Of a DNA stretch of 64,000 nucleotides, positions 1 through 13,100 are shown piece after piece. The position numbers and the translations under genes are program-made. Origin of the DNA: Ulva prolifera (lineage: Eukaryota; Chlorophyta; Ulvophyceae; Ulvales; Ulvaceae); contig CM041202.1 in NCBI GenBank assembly GCA_023078555.1, positions 1,608,022 through 1,672,021 of the forward strand. The letters are read 5' to 3'. The notes beneath the pieces are model-generated. The model searched no databases and was not told where the DNA came from. It saw only the letters and a list, made by a program, of their open reading frames with translations. The number at the start of each line of letters is the position of its first letter. Within the stretch, counting starts at the first letter, position 1.

Positions 1-146
1 TTTGAAGTCGAAACTTGTAGCGTACGCTATCGACAGGACTATCTTGCGCAGATCGTGACCAAGAGCGGCGGTTTCAAGGCACCGTGCATCCCACGTCCAA
101 CACAGGCAGACGGAAGTTGTTCTCTCACACAAACAACTGTTCGTAG

Positions 147-3100
147 GCACCAGGAGCAATCATCAGATCTTCAGGTCCAGAATTACAAGCTCACCGAGGA
201 GCTTGAGGATCAGAAGTCCAAGCTTAAGGACATCAATGACTTCCTTGTCAATGAGCTCAAAGCCCGTGCTCTGTCATACGCGGCTTTACAAGCCGAACTT
301 GCCGAGACCAAAAAGAAAATGGCAGAGGACAAAGCAGCCTTCACGGTACTTGTTTGACTCTGTTGCTGAAGCAGTGCCCTTACGTTGTATTGAGCGTTCC
401 ATCTCACTGCCCCTGCTTTCAGGCAGAGATGAGGACCGCAAACGAGAGTTCGGAAAAGTACATAGCTGAACTGCTTGAGAAGATGGCAGATAGTAATCGT
501 AAGGCTCGCTCTGCAGAGGAGTACCTTGGCATGCGCGAAGACTTGCTGAAGCAGCTGACAGAGCTTCAGGAGAAGATGCAGGAAAGCAAGAAGCAGTATG
601 AACACCAGATCAGCGAGCTTGAGAGAGAACACGTGAAGGACCGGTGATGCTCTTGCATCTGTATGTGTTGATGCCTGCGCAGCTGGTGCACCCTGGCAGT
701 CGGCTAGCTTCACTCCACCTTGGTCTGGTCATCAGCTGCCAACACTGCCAGTGATCTCCTCCAGTCCTTGGGCGCACATCTTCGCTGCGCTGCATCGGCA
801 TGTATGCCACAATTGTTCTGGCCCTGCAGAGACAAATGGAAGAAGACGATGCACAAGCGTATCCAGGACACAAAGCAGTACATGATCCAGCTTACAGACA
901 ACCAGCTCGAACTGACCACGAAGCGAACCATCATGGAGAATGAGCAGATGACTGCGGAGGTGGCCTACCAGAGCCACCAGACCAGCGCAGTGATAGCGCA
1001 GAACAAGGAGCTGGATGGCCGCATCGCAGAGCTCCGCCGGGCCCTCACCCTCAGCAGGGAGACCGAGGACGAGCTTGCCAAACGCAACATGGTGTACCAG
1101 AGCACCATCAAGCAGCTGGTGTGCATCTGCCCTTCGTTCCCCCCGGACACCGCTGTGTTTCTACGTTACTTGGAGAGAACCTGCTCAACCGGGAGCTCCC
1201 TGCGAATAGATATCCTACTACATGCTGTCTGCATACGAAGTCACGCATTACAGCAGATCTACCCCCTTTTCTGCTATATCTACAATCCCGCCGTGCCTCA
1301 GTATGGACTGGCGGTCGGTGCAGCTGCACATCGCACTGCCAAGGCCCTCGCTGATCCGTGGGGCACGTGTCGCCGGTGAGTTGTGTTGGTGATGTGCCCC
1401 TGTGGTCTACACTCATGGATCAACCTGAAATCACATGGATCGACCACAAACACCTGGAATATGGTCTGGGCAGTCTCGTGAGAGTGGACGTATTCGGCAG
1501 TGCTCCTTTTGAGCCCTTTGTTGTGGTTTCAGGGGCAGCAGCAGGAGCCATTGCTGCATGCTGCTGCACCCCAGCACCCCAATGTACTTCTGGTTGACAA
1601 CGCAGCCCAAGTGCACGGCGGCCGCAGCTTGATCGAGCACAGCCAGCCTGGGATGGACACATATGGCACTGATGCTGACAACAATTTTTGTCTAGCTCGT
1701 GTGGACTTCGGACATTGTGTTTGCGAGCGCAGTCGCGGCTGGGCTGAGCAGTTGCAGAGGACGGCAGCTCTGCAATATCGACTAATCTACAAGTGCATGT
1801 GGTTCATGCATGTAGTTGGAGCGGCTCCGGGACCAGGACGAGGCGGAGGAACAGCGCAGCAGCAGCCTGGCGGCGACGGAGGCGGCACAGGTGGATATGC
1901 AGCAGGAGCTCCGCATTCGAACGCTGGAGGCTGAGGCTGCAACAGAGGAGCTGGACGCTGCGCGTGCTGCGCTTGCGGAACATGCGGAGGCGCATGCAAA
2001 GCGGCAGAGCGACGCGGACGAGGTCGGGGCGTTCCTGCTGGCATGCATGGAGGACGTGAAGCAGAAGGTGGTGGAGGTGGAGCGGGTGGAGCGGCCGGAC
2101 GACTGTGACTCGATCGTCGTTCTGCCAGGTGTGCTTCAAACCTTAGAACAAAGCACGGAGGCCATGAAAACACGGTCGGAGAGCGCATCTAACATGGTCA
2201 CCTGGCGGTGTGGACGAACAAGTTACTGCCAAAAGTTCAGGCGCCTTGAGCAAATGTGACTAGAACAGGACACAATGGGTATGGTCAAAGTAAAGTAAAG
2301 TAAATCTAAATTTACTGAGCCGTATCCTATTGGACATTGACAACTCCGAATTAACGGGACCACATATGCCGAAGGGGTAAACCACCTGGAAACCCCCCTC
2401 AGACGACCGTACGCAACTCACAGGGCCTCCTCCTGTGCTAAGCGAGGTGGTCACGTGCGGCCATTTCGATTCCCCAAAGCGCACGCAGAATCGAACCCAC
2501 GACCTCCTGAAACGGAGGGGGTAGCTTTTAATCCGTCCTCAACCCATTGGACATGGTGAGTCGTGCCGGGTACGGAATGGCGCGTCCAGGTGCGCGTTAC
2601 TGCCATCGGCAGGTGCCGGAACACACCGTTGAATAGGAGTTTTGGTGCTTCGATAGTGGTGGTGACTTTCTGGAGCCCAGGGCGAGCCAGTGTGATGTGG
2701 AAGCGATTCGCCAGCTTGCCACAGCGCTGGCATACCACACGCTGCTGCAACAGGTCTGCCCGCGGCGGCGCTTTGCCTGCTGTCATGAAGTCTGGCCCAA
2801 AGTCTGGGCTCCTGGACATTTCAGTTTGAGTTTCCAACCTGGCCATCTGGCCTTGACAAGTAGTGCCACGTGTGGTCGCTTCTGTATGGCCGACACTCGA
2901 CCAGATGTCAGTTGTACCAACATGCAACCATTCGCCACTCTACTCACGCCGGATCCTGTTGGTTGATCATCAGAACCAACACGCCTTGCGATTGAAGACT
3001 CTGTGGACACGCGTGAGTCACATCATAACTGGCAGACACCGGGCTTCTGCAGCAGTCCAAGGCGATGTTTTCGCACCCAGGCCTCCCCGGCCGGCCAGCA

Positions 3101-4047
3101 GGTGCACTCACAAGTGCATCCAACCCATGCATGCAGGCCACCTGAAGGACCTCAACACGGAACAGCGGGAGCGCGTGCTCGCATTCCTGCTGGAGAAGCT
3201 CCACATCCTCCAGGGCAAGGACGCCTCTATCCTCGGCCTCGCCCGCCCCAGGTCACGGGACATCCACCTGCCGGACCTCATCCCTCCCACCCCCCTACCG
3301 GCTCGCGCAGGGCCGGCAATCAACCCTATCACCGCCGCGCTCGACCCGGACGGCATCCACGGGCCGCCAAAGATGCCGATCACGCCGCCGCCGAAGACGA
3401 TCATGCCATTCTGGGGGGGCTACACAGCCGGGGCCGTGCTGCACGAGAGGGCCCCGAGCGACGTCCCGGCATGCATGGTGAGCGCGGGGACGCAGACGGC
3501 GGACCCGGAGCTCGAGAGCGCGGACCGGTTGCTGGATAAGGTGATGCAGGACGTGCGGCCGTGGGGGACCCGGGCGAGGAGCCACCCGGTCGTTGTCCAG
3601 CCGCGTGGGGCGCGCAAGGGGGCCGCTGGCGCGGCCGGCGGCACTGCCGGGAAGCCGCAGAGTGGGGCGGTGCCCAGCCGCACGGGGACTGCAGCCGTGG
3701 CGACGCCGCAGGGGCGGCTGCCGAAGTTCTCTCGGGGGGCCCGAGGGGGGGCCTCGCGGGCGCAGATCAGCGGCGGTGAAGCCGGCGCGCAGGAGGAGGG
3801 GCTTGGGAGTCGGGGGGACGGTGCGGCGGGTCAGGAGGGGCTGGGGGATGGCGCCGGGGAGAGGGGGGACACGGCGGAGACGGGGGTGGGGAAGGGGACG
3901 TCAGTGAGCAGCCGCAGCGGGCGGATGTCGCCGCTGCCGTCGCACTTTGTGACAGCCACACCGCCCCCTCCGTCCCTGCAGACCGGTGAACGCTCTGGCC
4001 GGTCGATCCTAGACTCTGTTGACTGGCCTCCGCACATTCCGTCATGA
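147..4047 (+). CDS. BBOF1/CCDC176-like coiled-coil basal body protein (5' partial)
   Basis: Exons 147-345, 423-643, 830-1118, 1816-2128 and 3137-4047 join in matching phase with GT-AG introns to give about 644 residues; the start lies upstream. The first ~340 residues are almost continuous charged coiled coil. The third exon carries the family-like stretch QLELTTKRTIMENEQM followed by AYQSHQT and ends VYQSTIKQL, which I recognise as resembling the DUF4515/BBOF1 (CCDC176) family. The last exon starts HLKDLNTEQRERVLAFLLEKLH, a conserved helix near the C terminus of that family. The tail (about 3400-4047) is Gly/Ala/Arg-rich and low complexity. In animals BBOF1 sits at basal bodies/axonemes and aligns cilia, so the gene implies a flagellated organism. 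The intron at 2129-3136 carries a SINE-like repeat. Family assignment is from memory of motifs and was not searched. Other coiled-coil ciliary proteins remain possible. Confidence 0.72.
2287..2575 (-). repeat. Family S SINE-like element, copy 1 (tRNA-like B box, TTTAC tail)
   Basis: About 245 bp closely matching 30282-30520. Read on the minus strand, the head has a run of pyrimidines and the B-box-like GTGGGTTCGATTCTGCG (about 2485-2501), and the tail ends in repeated TTTAC units (2287-2304). A D-arm-like GTCC...GGAC hairpin precedes it near 2535-2555. The element sits inside the last intron of the BBOF1-like gene. The tRNA resemblance is partial: the T-stem is imperfect and an A box is unclear. 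Confidence 0.7.
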
Positions 4048-4680
4048 TAGCAGAACGGTGTATTGCGTTGGCCATTTCCGTAATGGCCGTTGTTGTTCGT
4101 CGGTGGAACGAGTTCGCATGGTTGCTGAAGCATGGCGGGCTACTTGTGATTGTGCTTGGTGTGCATCGGAATCATGTGACCGAGGGGCATTTCATTGTTG
4201 TGCTGGTGTTTCTATCGCATGATGATGCTACCATGCGATGTTATCCTGTCCTGGCGGCTACTGCACTGTGCTTCAGCAGGAGCCCTGTACCTGGCTCGAT
4301 CAAACAAGCAGCAGATTGCCTGCTGATAGGAACCTGGTCGACTAGAAAAGCAGAAACGATGACTCGACATCTGGCATGCGACATCCAGCATCTGTAGACA
4401 TGTTTGGACCTGAACCTGGGTTCATTCAATATTTCACTGGACTAAAGTGTCTGAGCATGCTTCACAAAAAACAGCAGCAGTCCCAAGAATCACCCACTCG
4501 AAGGTCCGAGGCACCCCGGGGCACCCCTGACACCCTCCTCCACACCGCCAAGCATGCAATCTAATCTGACACCAGCTGTCTAACAACACAGCAATCCCTT
4601 ATGCCACAATCCAGCATTCTACGCATGCTCCCGCACAACGCCTGCAGCCACACACATCATCCGGCTGCACCCTCACGCAG
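4048..4680. other. Convergent intergenic region
   Basis: Lies between the 3' ends of the BBOF1-like gene (+) and the WD-repeat gene (-). It should hold both 3' UTRs and polyadenylation sites. No coding exon or known repeat was recognised. Confidence 0.5.
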
Positions 4681-7175
4681 CTACGCATCAAGCCTGCTCT
4701 GCACCGTGCACAGCGGGATGCGCAGCAGGGAGTTCATGCCCAGCACGGTGCCGGGCGAGCCGCAGGCGACGATCATGCCGGCCTGCCCGACCGGCCGCTG
4801 CTGCGCGACGATGGACGTCAGCGCCGGGCGGCCCCGCACGACGTGCTCCTGCATCGCCGACACGTCCGCCGCGAGGAAACCCCCCGTGTAGAGCTCCCCG
4901 TGCGCGCAGCCGACGCACAGGTCGGTGCGGCTCCGGCAGAGTGCCTGCATGCATGCGCGGGTTCGCGGTCATGTGGTTGCTGATGGTGAGCGCGGCCACG
5001 CTTGGCTCTTCGGCGCCTCCGAAACGCTGAGGCGTTAGATGAACGTGGCTCTCGGGTGCTGACTGTGAGATGCACGCATGCTGCTTTGAGGATATGCCAT
5101 GTAAAGTACACTCTACCCGGGGGTGCGAACGAGGTGCACATGTCAATGCGGCGAAGAAAGACGACAGCCAGATGGTGAGACCTCCTCCCACATCCCCTCC
5201 CCCTTCCACCCGACGGTAAATCAACGAAAACTTGAATTACATAGCCGTATCTTCAAAAGGACATTGACACGTCCGGGTAACTGGGACCACAGTAACAAAA
5301 ACTCGAAGCCGGACGGTGTCCAACACCCACAAAAAGAGAGAGCATGAAGCAGCGGCGATTCGCACCTGTGGAGCGCTGCTGAGCTGCAGCGTGCCCGTCA
5401 CCAACCGCGTGGCCGTGCTGAAGTACCGTAGCGTGCCGTCCGCACAGCCGAGCGCGAGCCAGCGGCCGCTCTGGTCAAACTCGCAGCACTCCACCGCGCC
5501 CCGCACGCTGGGCGGCGTGCTGCGCAGCACCGCACGGTACGCATCGGCCGTCGGCGGCAGCGGCGCGCGCGCGGGGGGGCCGCCGGCGGGCTCGGCGGCC
5601 GGGCAGGCGCGCGCGACGCAGCCGCCGTGCTCCGCGGCGCGCGCGTCCCACAGCGCGGCCGTGCCGTCGACGGAGGCGGTGCAGAAGAGGGCGGGGTTGT
5701 CGGGGTGCTGCGCGATGTCGGTGACGGCCGAGACGTGGGCGCTGGTGCTGCCTGTTGGCTGGGGCTGGCCCGGGGCTGCCTGGATGCGTGCCTCGAAAAG
5801 TGAACTGACGCAGACAGACACAGCTCAAGCACGTGTTGCTGAAATCTGGGGTGCATGCATGCATGCATGTCAACGTACGCTCGCCCCGGAGCCACGTCAC
5901 AGCGAGCCCGTTCTGTGAGGCATGGCTGAGCTCCTGCCCTCATGGGCTGTTGCTGTGTGACAGACGGAGACGGGACTGTTGCATCAGCTGCTGCGAGACG
6001 AGCTACATGAGCTTTTGCATCAGCCGCTGCAAAAGCTGCTGCATCTCGGTGATCAAACCTCGCCGATCTCCTGTTGTTGGTTTGGTTTCCGTTTTAAAGT
6101 GCGCTTTTTGCCCGGCCAAGACAAGCAACGAAACAAAGATTCATAAAAGTAAATAAATTTGTTGTGCTCAGTGCTTTAGCTCAGAATCACTCTGCTGATT
6201 ATTTCTGTTCCTCAAGCTGCTGTATTTGCGGGGCTCACCAGGTCGTATGTCATCACGGTGCCGGCGCTGGTGCCTGCTCGCAGCAGCTGGCCGTCCGCTG
6301 CTGCAGCGAGACACAACGCATTCGGCGGCCGTGAATGTGCAAGATCGTCAGCAGATGCCTTTGGGATCTCCAGCCTGCTGACTTCCTGGAGGCCGCCATC
6401 AGCCTCCGCATGACGTGCCTGCCTCTGCCACAGCTTGATGCAGGCATCAGATCCACTGGAGGCCACAGCATCTGAGGCGCCACGGACTGCAGGGTCACGT
6501 CACATTGTATACAGAGGTCGGGAACATTTGAAGCTGGGACAGTGGCTGAAAGCGATGCTCTCGGCTGTTGCAGCTCTGCCAGATGCTGTTGCGGTGTTGT
6601 CGCACTGCTCGTTTGCTGGACTGACTTCAGCAGTGCATGCTCACACACAGCTAGTTCCCTCGCTATACTTCAAAGGGACACTTGCTGATCCACTGTGCGT
6701 GGACAAGCCTTGGGCGCTGGCTCGGTGCAAGCATGTGGAGACTCCGCTGGTACAAGTATGGCAGTGCAGCAGATCATCTACTCACATTCCGCACAGCCAA
6801 GCGATCTAAGAAAACAGGCAAGCAGTATGATTGGGAAAGGTACGTAAGCGGGGCCGTCTGGCCATGGCCAAGACGATAGAGGCGTCACAGGGACAGCCGC
6901 ATTGATGGCACAGCATCCCGTGATGTAGAACAGGTCACGCCACCGATACCAACAAGTCTGGTCACACCTGAGACATTGAAGAGGGCATGAACTTTTGGAT
7001 GTGCCGCCACAGAAGTGTGACTGACATCAGCTAGCTCTTGCTGGCCAAGACCGCCAAGGATGGACAGACTGAGCATGTACAGATCACCCAGTGTCGTCCC
7101 CAACACGACGCAGTCTCCATCTTGATGAGAAATGAGCGCGGATGAGGAGAAGTTTGCATTTCTGTGACGCGCCAA
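4681..7175 (-). CDS. WD40-repeat protein (5' end unresolved)
   Basis: Four minus-strand exons join with consistent phase: 7175-6968, 6486-6239, 5779-5366 and 4944-4681 (stop), giving about 377 residues. WD-type blades are visible: ASSGSDACIKLW in exon 2, HPDNPALFCTASVDGTAALWD in exon 3 (shown in part) and WLALGCADGTLRYFS later in exon 3. Gly-rich strands such as VVLGTTLGDLYML in exon 1 and MIVACGSPGTVLGM in exon 4 fit further propeller strands. Such proteins are beta-propeller scaffolds. Nothing seen assigns a particular complex; EML-like or Nup43-like propellers were considered and not supported. Upstream exons probably exist beyond 7175. The gene converges on the BBOF1-like gene. The intron 4945-5365 carries a decayed family S repeat. 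Confidence 0.68.
5216..5300 (-). repeat. Family S SINE-like element, degraded tail fragment
   Basis: The plus strand retains GCCGTATC, GGACATTGACA and GGGACCACA in the same order and spacing as the tail half of the copies at 2287 and 30282, with many substitutions. The B-box half is absent. It lies in an intron of the WD-repeat gene. Confidence 0.55.
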
Positions 7176-10129
7176 CTGGCGGTCAGCTCTGAAGGTCTCC
7201 GCAAATGGTGCTGGTCTACACGAGCCATGCTTACCTTGTTAGTGCATAGAAAAGCACCGTCAGAAGCAGCTCAGAAGAATTTCGCACGTTATATCTGGGA
7301 AAGGGATACTTTCGGCCGCAAGCATTGTCGCTTCAGTCCTTGTATGTTTTGGCGAGCGGTGCTACACGGGATCCGGCTGGTGCATTCGACGGGGTCAGTC
7401 GTTCAAAAGCTACGAAATTTCTGGATGAAATTTTGACTCGCTGTTACACAATGTCGGCCGCGCGTGAGGTGATCGCTCTGTCCTACACTGTGCAGGGCGT
7501 GACCATTCGCACAGGTGCAGGTGCAAGAGCCGACAGTCCGATCACACTCGATACTGCCATAAACGCATCACCTCAGGATGTTGTGAGCATCCCTAACAGA
7601 TAGCCACTACAAGGCCGGGAGATCATTGAGCTGCGGCGACACACAGACAGGTTACACTGCATGAATCTGGGCTTGTCTCCATCGAGACGACGGGGCTGTC
7701 CAGAGCAGCAACGCATCCCAGACGAGCTTGTGCATCAATCCAGCGCATTGACATTTCCGTTGTGCTTAAGGCATGAACTCAATATGCTGGACGTGTCGGA
7801 GTCCTGTACCGCTGTAGTGTGTACACTGTGCCGCTGGGTAATGACGGTTCGCAGTCACACGCATGCCCGTGCGAACTGCTGGCTGTGGCTTGGGTGCGCT
7901 GTGCTGGAGTGGTCAGCCATGAGCTGCTCACTGCTTCCCACATCACCGTAGCACAAGGCGGTATCCCTACATGTAGAACCTAACACAAAGCCTACACCAC
8001 ACTGCCTGTCTCTCGAAGAGCGACACATAGGTTTCCCCAACTGGTGTTTTTTCCGCTTCTGCAGCTGCAGTCGTAGCTACATGAGAGCTGGACTAGGGGC
8101 TGCAGGAGCTGTCGGAGGAAGCGCTGCTGGGACCGCAGCCAGAGCCAGACGTGCTGTGAGCCAGACGTGTCGCTGCAGCCGCTGCATAGCATGCTACCTG
8201 GACCGGCATACAGCCGCTGTATGCATGCAAGCCATGAGTGGCGGCATGTCCCCGTCTCCTTGCCAGGCAACGCTATCACATTGTCGCAGCGCGCCAGCTC
8301 TGAACAGCTTTCAATGTACCACTGTTGCGACGAAACAATGTGCAGTGTGCTGGAGCGCCTTTAGATCATGGGCCGATAGACCGAGGACATGAGCTTGCTG
8401 CAGCTGATCATGATTCCCTCAAGCCAACAATCAGCTTTGTAGTAGCGGTGTCTCTTTGGATATACCAGACCTTCAAGCGACTGTAAGGTCCATTTGAATG
8501 GCAGTCAGTAAGACTTCTGAAACCACAGGAGGTGTCGAGGAGTTTAGGTAAATGCTATGACGCCCTGTTGTAAGTGGGAGCACCCCTGTGTCGGAAGGGC
8601 GATTCACTTCAGGGCATAGCTGAAAGGCACAACTACGGCACACACCATTGCAGTCTCGTCACGCTTGCCTTACATGTGCTTGGTGGTGCCGGGTTGTTCC
8701 AGGTTGTTATCGATGCCTTAATGTAGCATGTTGCCTAGAAACACAGTGGCAAGAACCTTCATCTACATGTATGGATGTGACTGCCTCGTTCGCATCTAAA
8801 AGAGTGGCCATCACGCACTGCTCTGGTGCAGACATACATGGGAGCAACAGTAGAAGATGGGAAAAGACGGGACATGAGTGCAGCATACCCATCAGGAATT
8901 GCAGGAGGAAGCATTGCGTCACAAATAGAGAGACTCGACCAAACTAGCAAACTTTTTCCCCTTCTCAGCATTCCAGAGCGTGTTGACGTTGCGTCATCAG
9001 CCTTCGGCTGGTCTATTGACCGAAGGCCGATGAGCTAGCTGTTGCTGACAAAGACAACTGGAAACGGGCAGCCTGAGCATGACTCGGGGCAGTCCTGTTC
9101 ACAGAACGAGCAAGTCAAAATGTGTTGCAAAAGATTCGCTGCAGGCTGGAGACGGCCTCCCCAACTTGCAGGCAGCTCTGATTCTTTTCACATCTAGTGG
9201 CGGTCCGCGGTGAGGCACGCTTGTCCTGCAAGTGCCATGCGCAGCGCCTTCAGCCGTCGTAGAGACTGACACGCTAATGCTGGCAAGAACATCGAGGCAC
9301 ATCCGAGCGCAATCGTGAATGTAGACCCGTATCCCATCCGATGCAACACAACGGATGCCACGCTCAATCCGTTGGCGCCAGCACATCTAGCCATGCACAC
9401 GATATGCAAGCGCAGCACTGGCCACTGGATAAATAAGATCGTCATGAGGGTAACCGCGCATGTTGATCGCACCGTGAAGCAACAGACGCAGTGCTGATCA
9501 CGCAACAGGACCGGCGCCCAAGCAAACGTATCGCTTCAACGCCTTCCTGCAAATCGAAAAGGTGATTCATCGGAGATTATGAAGCCTTCCAATATGCAAC
9601 GTGAAACCACAGATTCTTGCAGCAGCACGGGCGCCGTCAGTGCGGGCGGACTAGTCACCAATTCATCGAGACGTCGGGAAAGCCCCGCAATCGCGCGCTG
9701 TTGAGTTGTCCAGCATCGTGATTCCAGGCTGGCCATCTGAATTGAATATATTGAATGGCGATAACAAGCAAGGAGTTCGTTTACAGGGCTGGTGCGTGTT
9801 TAACATAGACACAGCGCATAATCAGATGTTGTGTCTCAACTGGGTGGCATGAATCTGGAGTTTTGCCGGAACTTAACGAACATCGAAGCTAACACATGAC
9901 TTTGGCTTCAATTATTTCATCTGCAATGGCAAGCGTTGGCCAGTTGGGAGGCTCGAATAACCACTGTGAGCAAGGCCAGCGGAACAACTCAAACGCGAGG
10001 GCGAGCGGCATTGCAAGCAGTGCGCTTGCCATGAACAGAGTGATTTATGAACGCCTGTGGCGTCTTGTCAAATGCATCGATGCGTTGAAGGTTCTCCGTG
10101 CCTGAGTGCTGACACTAACAATGACGCAG
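7176..10129. other. Divergent region, no confident exon
   Basis: About 3 kb between the visible 5' ends of the WD-repeat gene (-) and the helicase gene (+). It should contain the first exons and promoters of both. Only short ORFs with no recognisable domain occur. No repeat family was recognised. Confidence 0.4.
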
Positions 10130-13100
10130 GTGACGACGATTCATTCGGAACTGCATGCGGGCAGGAAAACAGCGCAACAGACATTGAAGGATGCAGCAGA
10201 CGTTCTGGTACGACCTGCACTGCATGGCTCCCTGATCGGCACAATGATGTGTCTCCGTTGTTGACGACGTTCGCCTTCCACTGGCGCTGACGATTTTCGA
10301 CACGTTTTAGGGGAACAGGCATCAAGAAAGTGCTTAAACAGTACTGGTTCGACTCAAGACCTTGCGGATGATCTCGATTTCGGCGCATTGAAGATTACCG
10401 ATGCCCCGAGTTCAACGGCCAGCGGGTGTGCTGCACATGCAGCTGTTGTGCCAGGTTCCAGACCGCATCAGCGCAGGCATTCAATTCATTGTTCACCTCG
10501 AAAAAGTTTAGCCGCGAGACCAGGATGCCATACTGGACTTGATGAGCATCCCATAGATCCTCTGCAGTTTGACACATCCACGCATGTATCCAGAGTCCTG
10601 GCCGAAAGTGATGTAGACAACATCAGCAACGAAAAAAACTCTATAATCGCTGCGACACGCTACTCGGCTGATGCCCCTCACCGTGAGACGGTGCCCATCC
10701 TCACAAAGCCAGAGTCACATGGGCCTGCAGTTCCATCCAGCACAGTATCTGGGCCACAGGAAATTACAACTGCAATGGATTCCAATCATCCAGCAAATTC
10801 GTTATCCGAGACAGAAAAAGGTGCGGATCAGGGCCGTTGTGACTGGGCAGACGAGGACAGCGAGAACATGTGCCATGGTGCTGAGGAAAACTTCATGCCA
10901 GGCGATTCAGGACGCACCAAGCGACCTCCATCTCTGCAGCACCTTCCAGCTGTAATCATTGAGGGGTCGCCGTCGCAATCAGTGCAGACGCATGCCACGC
11001 CAGCAGTACGAGCAAATACCAATTCACGGGACAGCCAGACTGTAATTGATGTGTCCCCCTCGCCCACAGCTGCAGCGAGCCGAAGCGAGGCCGCAGATGT
11101 GGGGCCTCTAACATGGCAGGATGACTCAAAGGGCCTGAGCTTCTGCTTGCCAGCAGACATGCACAAACGCATGTATGTCCACCAGGTGAGCCTCTGCACC
11201 AGCATTCAGGTGTCTTCCTTCCTTCAGCAATTCCAGGGCTGCCATCCAGAAGCTAGACCCACAAATTTGGAACTGTGATCGATACGTGATCGCGCCCAAG
11301 GACACAACTTTGCTCTGCACCCTCCCAATGCACAGCTGCGTGTTGTCCACCGCGGATGCAGGCATGCATGCAGCGTCACTTGTCGCGGCAGGCGCGAGTC
11401 GGTCAGACGCGGCTCAGGCAAATGTGTTGCTACTGAGCATCGGATGCCTCGAGCACATGGCCATGCACATGGCGCTGTCGGTGCTGGACACATTGCTGCG
11501 CATACATGTGCTGTTGGTGGCAGTGGCGCTCAGCCTCAGCAGCGGTGAAAGTGCACCACGTTCCGCTGCGTGCATCCGCTGTAACACGTTCTGCAGCCCC
11601 ACGTGCCACCCTCATGCGAATCCACGTCTCGTAACAGCACATCGGCGCGTCCACTGATCCGATCTGTCTGACAATCCGCCACAGACGTGTTATGTCATGT
11701 ATAGCATAGTCGTGTTGTATCGTGTGTGCAGGTGGAGGCGATGCGGTGGATGTGGGGCCTCTGGTGTGCCGGCCACGGCGGCATCCTCGGCGACGACATG
11801 GGCCTTGGTAAAACCCTGACCTGCGCCGCCTTCCTCGCCGGCCTCAAGGCCCCCCGCGGCGCCCCCGGCCGCCGCCCGGAGCGCATCCGCCGTGCGCTCA
11901 TCGTCGCGCCGACGTCGCTGCTGGAGCACTGGGCCGCCGAGCTGCGGGTGGCGGGGGTGACGGCGATGATGTACCGCGGCACGGTGCCGCAGCGCGCGCG
12001 GCTGCGGGAGCGCCTCTTCCAGGGCCACCGCGTCGCGATCACGACGTACGAGACCGCGACGCGGGACGTCGAGGAGCTCTCGCAGTGCGGCCCTGCCCTC
12101 CTTGACCTCTCCCACGTCATAATGTGTCACTGGGCTGCTGGTAGATGCACCCCCTGTGTTGCGTCCGGTGTCTCGATGCGTTCCTTGCAGTCTCGGCTGC
12201 GCCGGCCGGCCCTGAAAGCCTGGCGAAGACCTTAAGCAGCCAGCCTGCGTGACTGCATGCATCTGAAGGCCCCTGTATGCTGCCCGCCTGCACAGTGCAA
12301 AGAGAGTGAACCTCTGAACTGCCGGCGCTCACCGCACGCATGCGCAGGCCGCCGTCGCACACCTCCTTCCCGGAGGACCACACCCCGGGCGTGCCGCTGT
12401 GGGACGTCATCGTGCTGGACGAGAGCCACCGCGCGAAGAACCCCCGCACGAAGCTCTACGCGGCGCTGCAGCGGCTGCAGGCGCGGTCGCGGCTGCTCGT
12501 GACGGGCACGCCGGTGCAGAACAACCTCCTCGAGCTGCACGCGCTCTTCGACCTCGCCTGCCCCGGCCTGCTCGGCGACCGCAAGCACTTCAACCGCCGC
12601 TTCGCCGGCGCGATCGAGGCCTCCCAGGCATGCCCCTCTCGATGCGTGCCCTCTTCATGCATGCTGCAGTGGCACGTGTCCTCTCCATGCATGCCCTCTT
12701 CGCAAATCCCTGTCGTTGCTCTCTTGTTACAAACCTTTTGGCATGTACCTCCTTGGCACATGAGCTCTTGATATGCCCTCTCTATGGATGCTGTCTGGAC
12801 GAACGGTCTCTCGATACATTTGTGACAGTCCAGTGGCGGGAAGGTGCCCAGAAGCGCACAGCCCTCGTAAAAACAAAATTAAATCGAATTTAATCGTCCA
12901 TCCGTGCAGCCCCCCGCCCACCCATGGGACGGGGGGGGGAGGGGGGGTCTCGTGGTACCGCTTTCCTCGGCTGACTGCGGAGGCTGGCCTGTAGGATCGG
13001 TCCGCCGCAGGCACCCAGATCGAGCTCGGGTCGCAGTGCGCCCGCGAGCTGCGGGAGCTCACCGCGCCGCGCCTGCTGCGCCGCGAGAAGCGCACCACCC

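Noticed and set aside
2450-2560. Functional tRNA gene
   Set aside because: The B-box match belongs to a repeated SINE-like element; acceptor and T stems do not pair properly.
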